A stretch of 64,000 nt of DNA from Stenotrophomonas_A sp035629025 (GTDB lineage: Bacteria; Pseudomonadota; Gammaproteobacteria; Xanthomonadales; Xanthomonadaceae), in the NCBI GenBank assembly GCA_035629025.1, contig DASPIU010000059.1, forward strand, positions 109,316-173,315. Reading direction: 5' to 3'. How positions within the stretch are numbered: position 1 is the stretch's first letter; each line of letters opens with the position of its first letter. A model generated the notes under the pieces. It did not search any database. It was not told the DNA's origin and saw nothing but the letters and a program-made list of their open reading frames with translations. Positions 52,545 through 61,242 of the stretch are shown here, one piece after another. The position numbers were made by a program, and so were the translations under genes.

Positions 52545-53075
52545 TCAGACCAGCGGCTTGCCGCGCTTGGCGCGGAAATAATTGGTCAGGCGGCGCCCGG
52601 CCTCCTCGGCCAGCACACCGCCGTCGACCTGCACGCGGTGGTTGTGCCGCGCATCGCCGAGCAGGTCGAACACGCTGCCCGCCGCGCCGGTCTTCGGGTC
52701 GCGCGCGGCGTACACCACCCGCGCCAGCCGCGCGTGCACCATCGCCATCGCGCACATCGCGCAGGGCTCCAGCGTCACATACAGGGTGCAGCCGACCAGG
52801 CGGTGATTGCGCAGATGCTGCCCGCCTTCTCGCATGGCCATGATCTCGGCGTGCGCGCTGGGGTCGTGGCTGGCGATGTTGTAGTTCCAGCCCTGCCCGA
52901 TCCGGCTGCCATCGGCGGCCACCAGCACCGCGCCGACCGGAATCTCGTCGAAGTCGCGCTCGGCGCGCTCGGCCAGGGCCAGCGCTTCGCGCATCCAGCG
53001 CTCGTCGGCCTGCGCGGCGCTCGCGCTCGTTGCGTCGCTCAGCCCGGGCTGGCCATGCGCGTCGGCGGCGCTCAT
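52545..53075 (-). CDS. tadA: tRNA-specific adenosine deaminase
   Basis: Converts adenosine 34 to inosine in tRNA-Arg(ACG). The 176-residue protein has the zinc motif HAEIMAM (His75, Glu77) and PCAMCAMAM (Cys105, Cys108), preceded by an extra N-terminal Ala/Ser-rich tail. The start overlaps the mntR stop (ATGA), an odd pairing likely reflecting compact genome layout. Confidence 0.94.
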   Translation of the reverse strand: MSAADAHGQPGLSDATSASAAQADERWMREALALAERAERDFDEIPVGAVLVAADGSRIGQGWNYNIASHDPSAHAEIMAMREGGQHLRNHRLVGCTLYVTLEPCAMCAMAMVHARLARVVYAARDPKTGAAGSVFDLLGDARHNHRVQVDGGVLAEEAGRRLTNYFRAKRGKPLV

Positions 53076-53533
53076 CCGCCCTCCCGCTCGCGGACGAAGG
53101 CGGCAAACGCGGCCAGCGTGGCCTCGCTCACGTGATGCTCGATGCCTTCCGCATCGCGGCGCGCGGTGTCCGGCTCGATCCCCAGCGCGATCAGGAAGCG
53201 CTCAACGGTCTGGTGGCGCTGCCGGCACTCGGCGGCCAGACCCTCGCCGGCCGGGGTCAGGAACACGCCGCGATACGGGCGCTGGATCGCCCAGCCATCG
53301 CGGACCAGGCGCTTGAGCATCTTGGCCACGGTCGGCTGGGCCACGCCCATGCGCGCGGCGATATCGACCTGCCGCGCCTCGCCGCCATCGGCCAGCAGGT
53401 CGGAGATCAGCTCGACGTAATCCTCGATCAACTCGGTGCGATGGGCCTCGCGCACCTGGCGAAAGCTCTCCACGTGCACGTGCGCGTCCACCAGCGCCGG
53501 GGCCCCTTCGGGCTGTTTTTGGCTCTTGCCCAT
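53072..53533 (-). CDS. mntR: Manganese-responsive repressor MntR
   Basis: DtxR-family metalloregulator of 153 residues that represses mntH when manganese is plentiful. The winged helix has EARQVDIAARMGVAQPTVAKML, and the dimerisation half carries metal-ligand residues of the family (VERFLIALGI, EGIEHHVSEAT). It is divergent from mntH, with a clear MntR box between them (53619-53636), and overlaps tadA downstream. Confidence 0.93.
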   Translation of the reverse strand: MGKSQKQPEGAPALVDAHVHVESFRQVREAHRTELIEDYVELISDLLADGGEARQVDIAARMGVAQPTVAKMLKRLVRDGWAIQRPYRGVFLTPAGEGLAAECRQRHQTVERFLIALGIEPDTARRDAEGIEHHVSEATLAAFAAFVREREGG

Positions 53534-53618
53534 TCATCCATCCTGCGGCAACGGTCGCCGTCACGCCATTTTGAAGCACGATGCCTATGATGACGATTCA
53601 ATTTGCCAATGCTCAATA

Positions 53619-53636
53619 ATATAGCTTGTGCTATAT
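53619..53636. promoter_or_regulatory. MntR box upstream of mntH
   Basis: ATATAGC-TTGT-GCTATAT is a perfect inverted repeat with seven-base arms and a four-base spacer, in an AT-rich island 29 bases before the mntH ATG. It matches the ATAGCnnnnGCTAT core of enterobacterial MntR sites, so MntR should bind here and repress mntH under high manganese. Confidence 0.8.
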
Positions 53637-53664
53637 GATGCGTTATCGCCCCCGGAACCGTCGT

Positions 53665-55002
53665 ATGTCTCAGGACGCCACGCCACTCAAAGCACCTGCC
53701 CCATGGGCGGCCGCGCCCAGCCTGGGTGAGATGCACCGCAGCGTACCGGTACCGCGCGGCGGGCGCTGGTGGTTTCGGCTGTTCGCCTTTCTCGGCCCCG
53801 GCTACATGGTGTCGGTGGGCTACATGGATCCGGGCAACTGGGCCACCGACATCGCCGGCGGTTCGCATTTCGGCTACCTGCTGCTGTCGGTCATCCTGCT
53901 GTCCAACGTGATGGCGATCGTGCTGCAGGCGCTGTCCGCGCGGCTGGGCATCGGCAGCGGCCGCGATCTTGCGCAGGCTTGCCGGGCCCACTACTCGCGC
54001 CCGGTCAACCTCGGGCTCTGGGCGATCTGCGAGGCGGCGATCATTGCCTGCGACCTGGCCGAAGTGATCGGCACGGCGATCGCACTGAAACTGCTGTTTG
54101 GCATTCCCTTGCTGATGGGCGCGGTGATCACCGCCGTCGATGTGGTGCTGGTGCTGTATCTGATGAACCGCGGCTTCCGCGCGCTGGAGGCGTTCGTGGT
54201 CGCGCTGCTGGCAATCATCTTTGCCTGCTTTGCGATCCAGATCGTGCTCGCCGCACCGCCGGTGGCCGAAGTGCTCGGTGGCTTCATCCCGCGCGCGCAG
54301 GTGGTCACCGACCCGAAAGCGCTGTACATCGCCATCGGTATCCTCGGTGCGACAGTGATGCCGCACAACCTCTACCTGCATTCGTCCATCGTGCAGACGC
54401 GCGCCTTCCCGCGTACCGACGAAGGCCGCCGTTCGGCGCTGCGCTGGGCGGTGACCGACAGCACGCTGGCGCTGATGCTGGCGCTGTTCATCAACGCCTC
54501 GATCCTCATCCTGGCGGCGGCGGTCTTCCATGCCAACGGCCGCACCGACGTGCAGGAAATCGAGCAGGCCTACGAATTGCTGGCGCCGATGCTGGGCGTG
54601 GGCCTGGCCTCGACGCTGTTTGCGGTGGCCCTGCTGGCGTCGGGCATAAATTCCACGGTCACCGCGACGCTGGCCGGGCAGATCGTCATGGAAGGTTTCC
54701 TGCACCTGCGGCTCAAGCCGTGGATGCGGCGTCTGCTCACCCGCGGCATCGCCATTGTGCCGGTGATCGTGGTCACCGCGCTGTACGGCGAGGAAGGCAC
54801 GGCGCGGCTGCTGGTGCTGAGCCAGGTCATCCTGTCGATGCAGCTGCCGTTCGCCGTGGTGCCGCTGGTGCGCTTTGTCTCCGACCGCAAGCTGATGGGC
54901 GCGCTGGTGGCGCCGCGATGGCTGGTGCGTGTTGCCTGGGCCATCGCGGCGCTGATCATCGTGCTCAACGCCAAGCTGTTGATGGATACGTTTCTGAGCT
55001 GA
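53665..55002 (+). CDS. mntH: Proton-coupled manganese transporter, NRAMP family
   Basis: Inner-membrane Mn(II) (and Fe) importer of 445 residues with about 11 helices. The metal-binding DPGN motif of helix 1 (GYMDPGNWATDI) and the MPHNLYLHSS motif of helix 6 are intact. The ATG at 53665 gives a short cytoplasmic N-terminus; an upstream in-frame extension would run into the MntR box. mntR is divergent and should repress it. Confidence 0.95.
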   Translation: MSQDATPLKAPAPWAAAPSLGEMHRSVPVPRGGRWWFRLFAFLGPGYMVSVGYMDPGNWATDIAGGSHFGYLLLSVILLSNVMAIVLQALSARLGIGSGRDLAQACRAHYSRPVNLGLWAICEAAIIACDLAEVIGTAIALKLLFGIPLLMGAVITAVDVVLVLYLMNRGFRALEAFVVALLAIIFACFAIQIVLAAPPVAEVLGGFIPRAQVVTDPKALYIAIGILGATVMPHNLYLHSSIVQTRAFPRTDEGRRSALRWAVTDSTLALMLALFINASILILAAAVFHANGRTDVQEIEQAYELLAPMLGVGLASTLFAVALLASGINSTVTATLAGQIVMEGFLHLRLKPWMRRLLTRGIAIVPVIVVTALYGEEGTARLLVLSQVILSMQLPFAVVPLVRFVSDRKLMGALVAPRWLVRVAWAIAALIIVLNAKLLMDTFLS

Positions 55003-55008
55003 GCAGGC

Positions 55009-55962
55009 TCAGGGCTCGGCGAGGAAGCTGACCACCGTGCGGTTGAGGTCAGCCGTGCACTCCTCCGGCAGCCAGTGCCCGCAACCCGGCAATACCTTGC
55101 CGGTGACGTTGGTGGCGTAATGGCGCATCTGGTCGGCCTGGAATTCGCCCAGGCCGTTGCGGCCGCCACCGCCGATCGCCATCGCCGGGATCGTGATCTT
55201 GGTCCGCGACAACTGCTTGTTGTCCTGCACGTTGGTGTTGAGCACCCGGTAGTACTCGAAGGCGGCGTTGAGGCTGTGCGGCTTGGCGTAGGACTTCGCG
55301 TACAGGTCGATCAGCTCGGGAGTGAAGACCTCGACCTTGTCGCCATGGCCTTTGATGAAGTGGTCGAGGAAGAAGGCTTCCTTGCCGGCGATCAGCGTTT
55401 CAGGCAGGCGGTTGCCGGCGGCGAAGAAGCTGAAATGCCAGACCAGCGATTCGCCCTGCGGGGTGAACGCCGGGAAGTCATAGATGCGCTCGTCCGGGAT
55501 GGGCGCTTCCATGTAGATGACGCGGCGGATGTCCTTCTGGTTCTTCACCAGCATCGGATAGGTGTTCCAGATGCCGATATCGTGGGCGACCAGATCGAAC
55601 TTGCGCCCGCCACTCTGGCTGATCGCATGCTTGTAGAGCAGCGTGGACACGTCGGTGGCACGGAATGAAGTCGGCACCTGCGACTGGCCCAGGCCCGGCA
55701 GGTCGGGTGCGACCACCGTGTAGCGCCTGGCCAGCTCGGGCATCAATTGGTGCCACTCGTACCAGGTCTGGCCGAAGCCATGCACCAGATACACCAGCGG
55801 ACCCTTGCCGCCTTTGACGTAGTGCAGTTTCACTCCGTCAATGGTCTGGTATTCGCTCTTGAAGCCATCCGGTACCGGGAATTCCCCGGCGATGGCCAGG
55901 AGCGGAAATGCGGCGGCCAGCACCGCGACGTAGCAAAGTCTTTTGAGGGCGCGAAGGAACAT
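55009..55962 (-). CDS. cif: Secreted Cif-like epoxide hydrolase
   Basis: Exported alpha/beta hydrolase of 317 residues closely resembling Pseudomonas aeruginosa CFTR inhibitory factor (Cif). A signal peptide covers about 1-26. The Cif-specific active site is complete: nucleophile Asp128 in VAHDIGIWNTYP, charge relay Glu152 in YMEAPIPDERIY, His296 in PGCGHWLPEE, and ring-opening His176 (LVWHFSFF) with Tyr238 (FEYYRVLN). Cys294 and Cys302 match the Cif disulfide. Glu and His in these positions separate Cif from ordinary epoxide hydrolases. It is divergent from a TetR gene with a perfect operator between, as in P. aeruginosa. The natural substrate here is unknown. Confidence 0.88.
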   Translation of the reverse strand: MFLRALKRLCYVAVLAAAFPLLAIAGEFPVPDGFKSEYQTIDGVKLHYVKGGKGPLVYLVHGFGQTWYEWHQLMPELARRYTVVAPDLPGLGQSQVPTSFRATDVSTLLYKHAISQSGGRKFDLVAHDIGIWNTYPMLVKNQKDIRRVIYMEAPIPDERIYDFPAFTPQGESLVWHFSFFAAGNRLPETLIAGKEAFFLDHFIKGHGDKVEVFTPELIDLYAKSYAKPHSLNAAFEYYRVLNTNVQDNKQLSRTKITIPAMAIGGGGRNGLGEFQADQMRHYATNVTGKVLPGCGHWLPEECTADLNRTVVSFLAEP

Positions 55963-55983
55963 GATCTTCTTTCTGGGTGGAGT

Positions 55984-56003
55984 TATGTATCGGTCGATAC
56001 ATA
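55984..56003. promoter_or_regulatory. TetR operator between cif and its regulator
   Basis: TATGTATCG-GT-CGATACATA is a perfect inverted repeat of nine-base arms, 22 bases before the cif ATG and about 75 bases before the regulator ATG. It is the obvious binding site for the TetR protein and could control both genes. Confidence 0.75.
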
Positions 56004-56077
56004 TTTCGGGCGACCCTCCAGGTTGTCAAGCACTTTTGTACCGATTAGTCTCTATCTCCCGCAGCCGGAGACCCGCC

Positions 56078-56686
56078 ATGGCGCAACTGGGACGCCCCCG
56101 CAGCTTTGATCGTGACCAGGCCATTGAACAGGCGATGCATCTGTTCTGGGAGCACGGCTATGAAGCCACCTCGCTGGCGCAATTGAAGGCGGCCATCGGC
56201 GGCGGCATCACCGCGCCCAGCTTCTATGCGGCGTTCGGGTCCAAGGAGGCGTTGTTTGCCGAGGTGGTGGAACACTATGTCGCGACCCACGGCCAGGTCA
56301 CCGCGAGCTTGTGGGACGATGCGCTGCCGCCACGGCAGGCGGTGGAAGCCGCGCTGCGCCGGTCCGCGCGAATGCAGACCGAGCGCAGCCATCCCAAGGG
56401 TTGCCTGCTGGTGCTGTCCGCCCTCGCCTGCTCGCCCGGACAGGAAACGGTGCAGAAGCTGCTGGCCCGGCAGCGGGCGCGTACTCGCGAAGGTTTCCAG
56501 TGTTGCGTCCAGCGCGCCGTGGATGCCGGCGAGCTGCCAGCGGATACCGACGTGCGTGCCTTCGCCGCGTTGTTCAACGGTTTCCTGTTCGGGCTGTCGC
56601 CCCAGGCCCGCGATGGCGTGCCCGGTACCGTGCTGGATGCGTCGGTGACCGAAATGATGCGCAACTGGGACGCGCGCGTCGGCTAG
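56078..56686 (+). CDS. cifR: TetR-family regulator, CifR-like
   Basis: Repressor of 202 residues. The N-terminal helix-turn-helix (GRPRSFDRDQAIEQAMHLFW, then YEATSLAQLKAAIGG) is of the AcrR/TetR_C_33-like type found in epoxide-responsive CifR. The C-terminal half is helical with two Cys residues (CCVQRAV). GGAG precedes the ATG by eight bases. Divergence from cif and the shared palindrome support the name; ligand recognition is not proven. Confidence 0.8.
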   Translation: MAQLGRPRSFDRDQAIEQAMHLFWEHGYEATSLAQLKAAIGGGITAPSFYAAFGSKEALFAEVVEHYVATHGQVTASLWDDALPPRQAVEAALRRSARMQTERSHPKGCLLVLSALACSPGQETVQKLLARQRARTREGFQCCVQRAVDAGELPADTDVRAFAALFNGFLFGLSPQARDGVPGTVLDASVTEMMRNWDARVG

Positions 56687-56693
56687 CTGCCGC

Positions 56694-56888
56694 TCACTCC
56701 TGATGCGGAAACCCCGCCGCACTGAGCGCGACGAGGAAGGCCTGCGCGTCCATCGCGCTTTCGACCCGCACCTCACGCGTGGGCAGGTTGGTGTCGATGG
56801 TCGCCTGCGGGTCAACGCCCAGCAGCGCCGCGGTGACCGACCTGGCGCAGCCGCCGCAGGTCATGCCGGGGATGTGGAAACGATGCAT
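56694..56888 (-). CDS. copZ: Copper chaperone CopZ-like
   Basis: Cytoplasmic copper carrier of 64 residues with one heavy-metal-associated domain. The binding motif GMTCGGCARSV has Cys11 and Cys14. It would hand Cu(I) to CopA. It is the last gene of the copA-cueR-copZ run, 92 bases after cueR. Confidence 0.9.
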   Translation of the reverse strand: MHRFHIPGMTCGGCARSVTAALLGVDPQATIDTNLPTREVRVESAMDAQAFLVALSAAGFPHQE

Positions 56889-56980
56889 CGCGATCTCCTG
56901 GTTGTCAGTGTTCCGCCAGGATGCGGTTTGTCAGCGTGGCAGAGTCAAGCGCCGACGCCTGTGCTGGCCTCGCCCACTCC

Positions 56981-57499
56981 TCAGGAACGGTCGGCTGCGC
57001 GGTCCCGGCTGCGCGATGAGGCTGGCGTATCCACGCCAAAGCGAGGGGCGCGGCGGCGACGCGCAGGTGGGGGCTCAGTTTCCGCCTGTGGTTCGGTCGC
57101 AAGGGCGAGATCGGCGATGATCGGGCAATCCGGCCGGCCGTCGCCGTGACAGTGATCGGCCAGTTGCTGCAGCGTCTGCGCCATGCCCTGCAGCTCGCTG
57201 ATCTTGGCTTCAAGCGCGGCCACATGCGAGAGCGCTACTTGTTTGACGTCCGCACTCGCGCGCTCGCGATCACGCCAAAGCGCCAGCAGGTCAGCGATCT
57301 TCTCGACGGAGAAACCCAGGTCACGCGCGCGACGGATGAAACGCAGGCTATGCGCATCCTGCAGGCTGAAACCGCGGTAGCCCGCTTCCGTGCGGGTTGC
57401 CGGCGGCACCAGGCCGATCTGCTCGTAGTAGCGGATCATCTTGGCCGACACGCCGGAGAACCGCGCTGCCTCACCGATGTTCATCATGCTGCTTTTCAT
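56981..57499 (-). CDS. cueR: Copper-responsive MerR regulator CueR
   Basis: Activator of 172 residues that twists the copA promoter when Cu(I) binds. The MerR helix-turn-helix (MNIGEAARFSGVSAKMIRYY) and coiled dimerisation helix are followed by the metal loop CHGDGRPDC, with two Cys spaced as in CueR. The C-terminal 45 residues are an Arg/Pro-rich tail longer than in E. coli CueR. The ATG overlaps the copA stop (ATGA). Confidence 0.9.
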   Translation of the reverse strand: MKSSMMNIGEAARFSGVSAKMIRYYEQIGLVPPATRTEAGYRGFSLQDAHSLRFIRRARDLGFSVEKIADLLALWRDRERASADVKQVALSHVAALEAKISELQGMAQTLQQLADHCHGDGRPDCPIIADLALATEPQAETEPPPARRRRAPRFGVDTPASSRSRDRAADRS

Positions 57500-59813
57500 G
57501 CTGCCCTCCCGGGAGTGACGGCCTGCATCAACGGGGCACGGAAGCGCTTGAGTCGCAGCGCATTGCCCAACACGAAGACGCTGGAAAGCGCCATCGCCGC
57601 GGCGGCGAAGATCGGTGACAGCCCCATGCCGTTGATCGGATAAAGCGCGCCGGCCGCCACCGGAATCAGCACTGCGTTATAGGCGAACGCCCAGAACAGA
57701 TTCTGCCTGATATTGCGCAGGGTGGCCTGGCTGAGCGCAATGGCGTTGACCACGCCGCGCAGGTCGCCCGACATCAACACGACCTCGGCGGCCTCGATGG
57801 CCACGTCGGTACCGGTGCCGATGGCTATGCCCACATCGGCCTGCGCAAGCGCCGGTGCATCGTTGATGCCATCGCCGACGAAGGCCACCGGCCCGCCCTG
57901 CGCGCGCAGCCTCTGCAAGGCCGCGACCTTGCCATCGGGCAGCACCTGCGCCTCGACGTGGTCGATGCCCAGCTGCCGTGCAATGGCCGTGGCGGTGCAG
58001 CGTTGTCGCCGGTGATCATGGCCACCTTCAGGCCGCGCGCGTGCAAGGCCTTGATCGCCTCTGGGGTGCTCTGCTTGATCGGATCGGCGACGGCTATGAC
58101 CGCCGCCAAGCGGCCGTCAATCGCTGCATACAACGGGCTCTTGCCCAGCTCGCCGAGACGCTGCGCATGCGGCTGCAAGCCTGCAACATCAATGCCGAGC
58201 TGTTCCATGTAGCGATCCGCGCCGACCGCGACGGCGCGCCCTGCCACGGTGGCAGAAATGCCGAGGCCCGGAAGCGCATTGAAGCCTTCCACAGGCGGCA
58301 AGGCGATGTTGCGTTGTTTGGCGGCGGTGACGATGGCTTCGCCGATCGGATGCTCCGAGCGTGCTTCCACGGCGGCCACGAGCGCCAGCACTTCGCTGTA
58401 CTCGAAGCCTTCGGTGGTCGTCAGGTCGATCAGTTCAGGCCGCCCCTGGGTCAGCGTGCCGGTCTTGTCGAGCGCGATGACCCGCACATCGCGCAGCGAC
58501 TGCAGGGCCTCGCCGCGGCGGAACAGCACGCCGAGCTCGGCGGCGCGGCCGGTGCCGACCATGATCGAAGTCGGCGTTGCCAGGCCCATCGCGCACGGGC
58601 AGGCGATGATCAGCACCGCGACTGCGTTGACCAGGGCGAAGGTCAATGCCGGTGCCGGGCCGAAGAGCAGCCAGGCGAGGAAGGTCAAGGCCGCCGCTGC
58701 CATCACCGCCGGCACGAACCATAGCGTCACCTTGTCCACCAGCGCCTGGATCGGCAGCTTGGATCCTTGCGCTTGCTCGACCAGGCGAATGATCTGTGCG
58801 AGCACGGTGTCCTGCCCCGCGCGGCTGACGCGGAAGCTGAAGGCGCCGGCCTGGTTGATCGTGCCACCCACGACCTGAGCGCCCTCGCGCTTCGCCACGG
58901 ACAACGGCTCGCCGGTGATCATGCTTTCGTCAACATACGAGGTGCCTTCGATGACCTGGCCATCGATGGGAATCTTTTCGCCCGGGCGGACCAGTACCCG
59001 ATCGCCGATGGCCAGCTCGTCGATCGGAAGCTCCAGGGTTTTGCCGTCGCGCTCGACCCGCGCGGTTTTCGCCTGCAAGCCGACCAGGCGCTTGATCGCC
59101 TGCGAAGTCCGGCCCTTGGCCTGGGCTTCAAGCGTGCGCCCGAGCAGAATCAGGGTGACGATCACCGCCGCGGCTTCAAAGTACACATTGGCCGTGCCGG
59201 CCGGCAGTACGCCGGGCAGGAAGGTCGCGACCACCGAATAGCCGTAGGCCGCGGCAGTGCCGACCGAGACCAGGGAATTCATGTCCGGTGCGCCACGCAG
59301 CAGCGCCGGCACGCCCTTGCGGAAGAAGCGCAGGCCGGGCCCGAACAGCACGGCGCTGGTGAGTGCAAACTGCAGGTACCCGCTGTTCGGACCGAGGTTG
59401 CCGATTACCCAGTGGTGCATGGCTGGAATCAGGTGGGAGCCCATTTCCAGCACGAAGACGGGCACGGTGAGGATGGCTGCGAACAGCGAGGCGCGGCGCA
59501 GTTGCTGTGCCTCTTCCTCGCGGCGTGCGGCGTCCTGCTCGTCTGCATGGGTGCGGTCCACGGGCAGGCGGCGGGCGTGGTACCCCGCTTGTGCCGCGGC
59601 CGCTTGCAGGTCGGCGAAGGTGACTGCGCCGGTCGCATGGCGCACCTGCGCGCGCTCGGTGGCGAGGTTGACGCTGACCTGTTGGACGCCGGGCACCTGC
59701 GCGATTGCCCGCTCGACGCGACCCACGCAGGAGGCGCAGGTCATGTCGTCGATCAGGATTTCGGTGGTTTGATCGCGGGCGGCGGCCGCCTGCGGGGGGA
59801 TGACGGGAGTCAT
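57496..59813 (-). pseudogene. copA: Copper-exporting P1B-ATPase with a one-base frameshift
   Basis: Copper efflux ATPase whose reading frame is broken once. The first frame (59813 to about 57996) encodes the N-terminal metal domain (DDMTCASC, Cys26 and Cys29), six membrane helices, the ion-binding CPC, and DKTGT with the phosphorylated Asp. It then goes out of frame after MITGDNAA. The second frame (about 57995 to 57496) resumes with ARQLGIDHVEAQVLPDGK, the hinge GDGINDAPA and the last two helices. One base appears missing between 57995 and 57996. The rest of the gene is intact, and cueR and copZ are normal, so a sequencing error or a very recent mutation are both possible. Confidence 0.85.
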
Positions 59814-59852
59814 CGGCACCTCTGGGCTGTCTTGGGGTGCAAGTAGCCTGGG

Positions 59853-59875
59853 GGTTCCTACGATGGGAAGGTCAA
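59853..59875 (-). promoter_or_regulatory. CueR-type copA promoter
   Basis: On the minus strand TTGACC (59875-59870) overlaps CCTTCC-N7-GGAACC (59871-59853), the stretched-spacer palindrome of MerR-type copper promoters. The right arm deviates by two bases from the E. coli GGAAGG form and the -10 box is weak. It lies 40 bases before the copA ATG. Confidence 0.6.
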
Positions 59876-60079
59876 GGGTTGGGCTGGCACAGCATGGCAA
59901 GGACTTCCAAATGCCACTCGCAAGCTGGGATGGAAGTCACTTGAAATTGCAGGCCCCATCGTAGTGTCGCTACGACAACGGCAACTTATCCAAAAAGTCC
60001 CACTCGGCGTGCGGACCAGGCACCTCTCGCCCCTGCACGGGGCGGCATAGAAGTTGACCTGTGTCGTGTCGCTCCTAGC

Positions 60080-61072
60080 TCACGCCGGCCAATACAGCCG
60101 TTTCAGCGGAACAATTCGCTTCGTCTCGGCGTCGGTCCCGTCGTAATGCTCAATCAGCGCCCGCACTACATGGTCCAGCGTCCACATCGCCAACGGAATG
60201 GATGCCCGGTCAGCTTCGTAGAGGGCGTCCTTACTGAAGCCGCCGGTGCTGACATACAACCCGCGATCATCCTTGTGGCAGCCACCGAGGAAGCTGCGGA
60301 TCTCCTGGCTACCCATCTGTCCCTTGCGATGCTTGACCTCCACGACGATGCGCGGGTGTTCAAAGCCGAATCCGTCCGGCGAGGCCACGATGTCCTTACC
60401 ACGGTCGGCGCCGGGCGGCGAAACCTGGGTCTTGTAGCCCATGGCGCGCAGGATGCCAGCGACCAACTGCTGCATGTCGTCCCAGTCGAGTTCGTTGACC
60501 CGATCCTTGATGCGCTCCAGCGCCTGCGACTCGATGTCGGCCAGTGGATCTGCGATGACTTCATCGGTCTCCTCTTCCACCGCGGGTGCGGGCTTACCCT
60601 TCACTGCGGCCAGCACTTCGGCTGCCGCGCTGGAGGGCACCTCGAATAGGGTCAGGGTCGAGCCCAAGCTGTTTTTGCTGCTGGTGCCCAACTTGTCGCG
60701 TGGCAATTCCTGCCTTTGCCATTGCACCTTGCGCACCAGGGCCATGCCTTGCTCAGCCCACTCGGGGTGGTGCTCGGCCGGTCCAGCGATCGTGCCGATT
60801 GAGTACAGGCGATTGGCGGGCGAATAGGTGATCACCCAGTCGCCCTCCTGAATTTCGTTGACGAAGCGCCAGACCTGGGATGCGCCCGAAACTACCGTGC
60901 CCTGTTTCGCCAGAGGCTCGGCGGACTGGTACAGGGCAACCAATTGCTTGCGCCCGATACCGGGCTTGGCATGTGCCGCCAACTGATTCCAGCCTACGGC
61001 AGCTACGCCCCGCTCCCGAAACGCGTCGTACAGGCTACCGCCTTCGCCACGCACCATCCACATTCTGGCCAT
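60080..61072 (-). CDS. PUA/EVE-like plus Mrr-type nuclease, putative modification-dependent restriction enzyme
   Basis: Two-domain protein of 330 residues. Residues 1-120 look like a PUA/EVE-like domain that reads modified bases (WMVRGEGGSLYDAF, IGTIAG). A linker of acidic residues follows. Residues about 190-300 form an Mrr-type endonuclease with Asp227 (GKDIVA), Glu245 and Lys247 (VVEVKHRK), the D-ExK site. The ATG at 61072 follows AAGGGAA, and a promoter lies at 61088-61115. There is no partner methylase, which fits type IV restriction. The target modification is unknown. Confidence 0.72.
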   Translation of the reverse strand: MARMWMVRGEGGSLYDAFRERGVAAVGWNQLAAHAKPGIGRKQLVALYQSAEPLAKQGTVVSGASQVWRFVNEIQEGDWVITYSPANRLYSIGTIAGPAEHHPEWAEQGMALVRKVQWQRQELPRDKLGTSSKNSLGSTLTLFEVPSSAAAEVLAAVKGKPAPAVEEETDEVIADPLADIESQALERIKDRVNELDWDDMQQLVAGILRAMGYKTQVSPPGADRGKDIVASPDGFGFEHPRIVVEVKHRKGQMGSQEIRSFLGGCHKDDRGLYVSTGGFSKDALYEADRASIPLAMWTLDHVVRALIEHYDGTDAETKRIVPLKRLYWPA

Positions 61073-61087
61073 CGTGTTCCCTTCAGA

Positions 61088-61115
61088 CCTATACCGATCA
61101 ATACAACACGGCCAA
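61088..61115 (-). promoter_or_regulatory. Promoter of the Mrr-type gene
   Basis: On the minus strand TTGGCC (61115-61110) and TATAGG (61093-61088) are 16 bases apart, 15 bases before the ATG, so the transcript would have a very short leader carrying just the ribosome site. Confidence 0.45.
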
Positions 61116-61196
61116 CAGTCCAGTCGTCCGCGCCGGCAAAACTCGCGCTCGAATAGTAACTCGTCCTTGAGATGACTAAATCGACACTCGCCAACT

Positions 61197-61222
61197 GAAA
61201 AGAGCGCCGAAGCGCCCTTTTC
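61197..61222 (-). terminator. Terminator of guaA
   Basis: GAAAAGAGCGC and GCGCCCTTTTC pair over 11 positions with one mismatch and a four-base loop, giving T-runs on both strands. It lies 20 bases after the guaA stop and 85 bases upstream of the Mrr-type promoter. Confidence 0.8.
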
Positions 61223-61242
61223 TATTATTTCAACTGACTCCC

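Noticed and set aside
53534..53664. A manganese riboswitch (yybP-ykoY type) before mntH.
   Set aside because: The gap is too short and AT-rich, and it is explained by the MntR palindrome; no riboswitch-like paired core is visible.
59950..60079. Possible small RNA or promoter in the gap downstream of the Mrr-type gene.
   Set aside because: A weak repeat (CGTAG...CTACG) is present, but there is no promoter-terminator pair to support a transcript.
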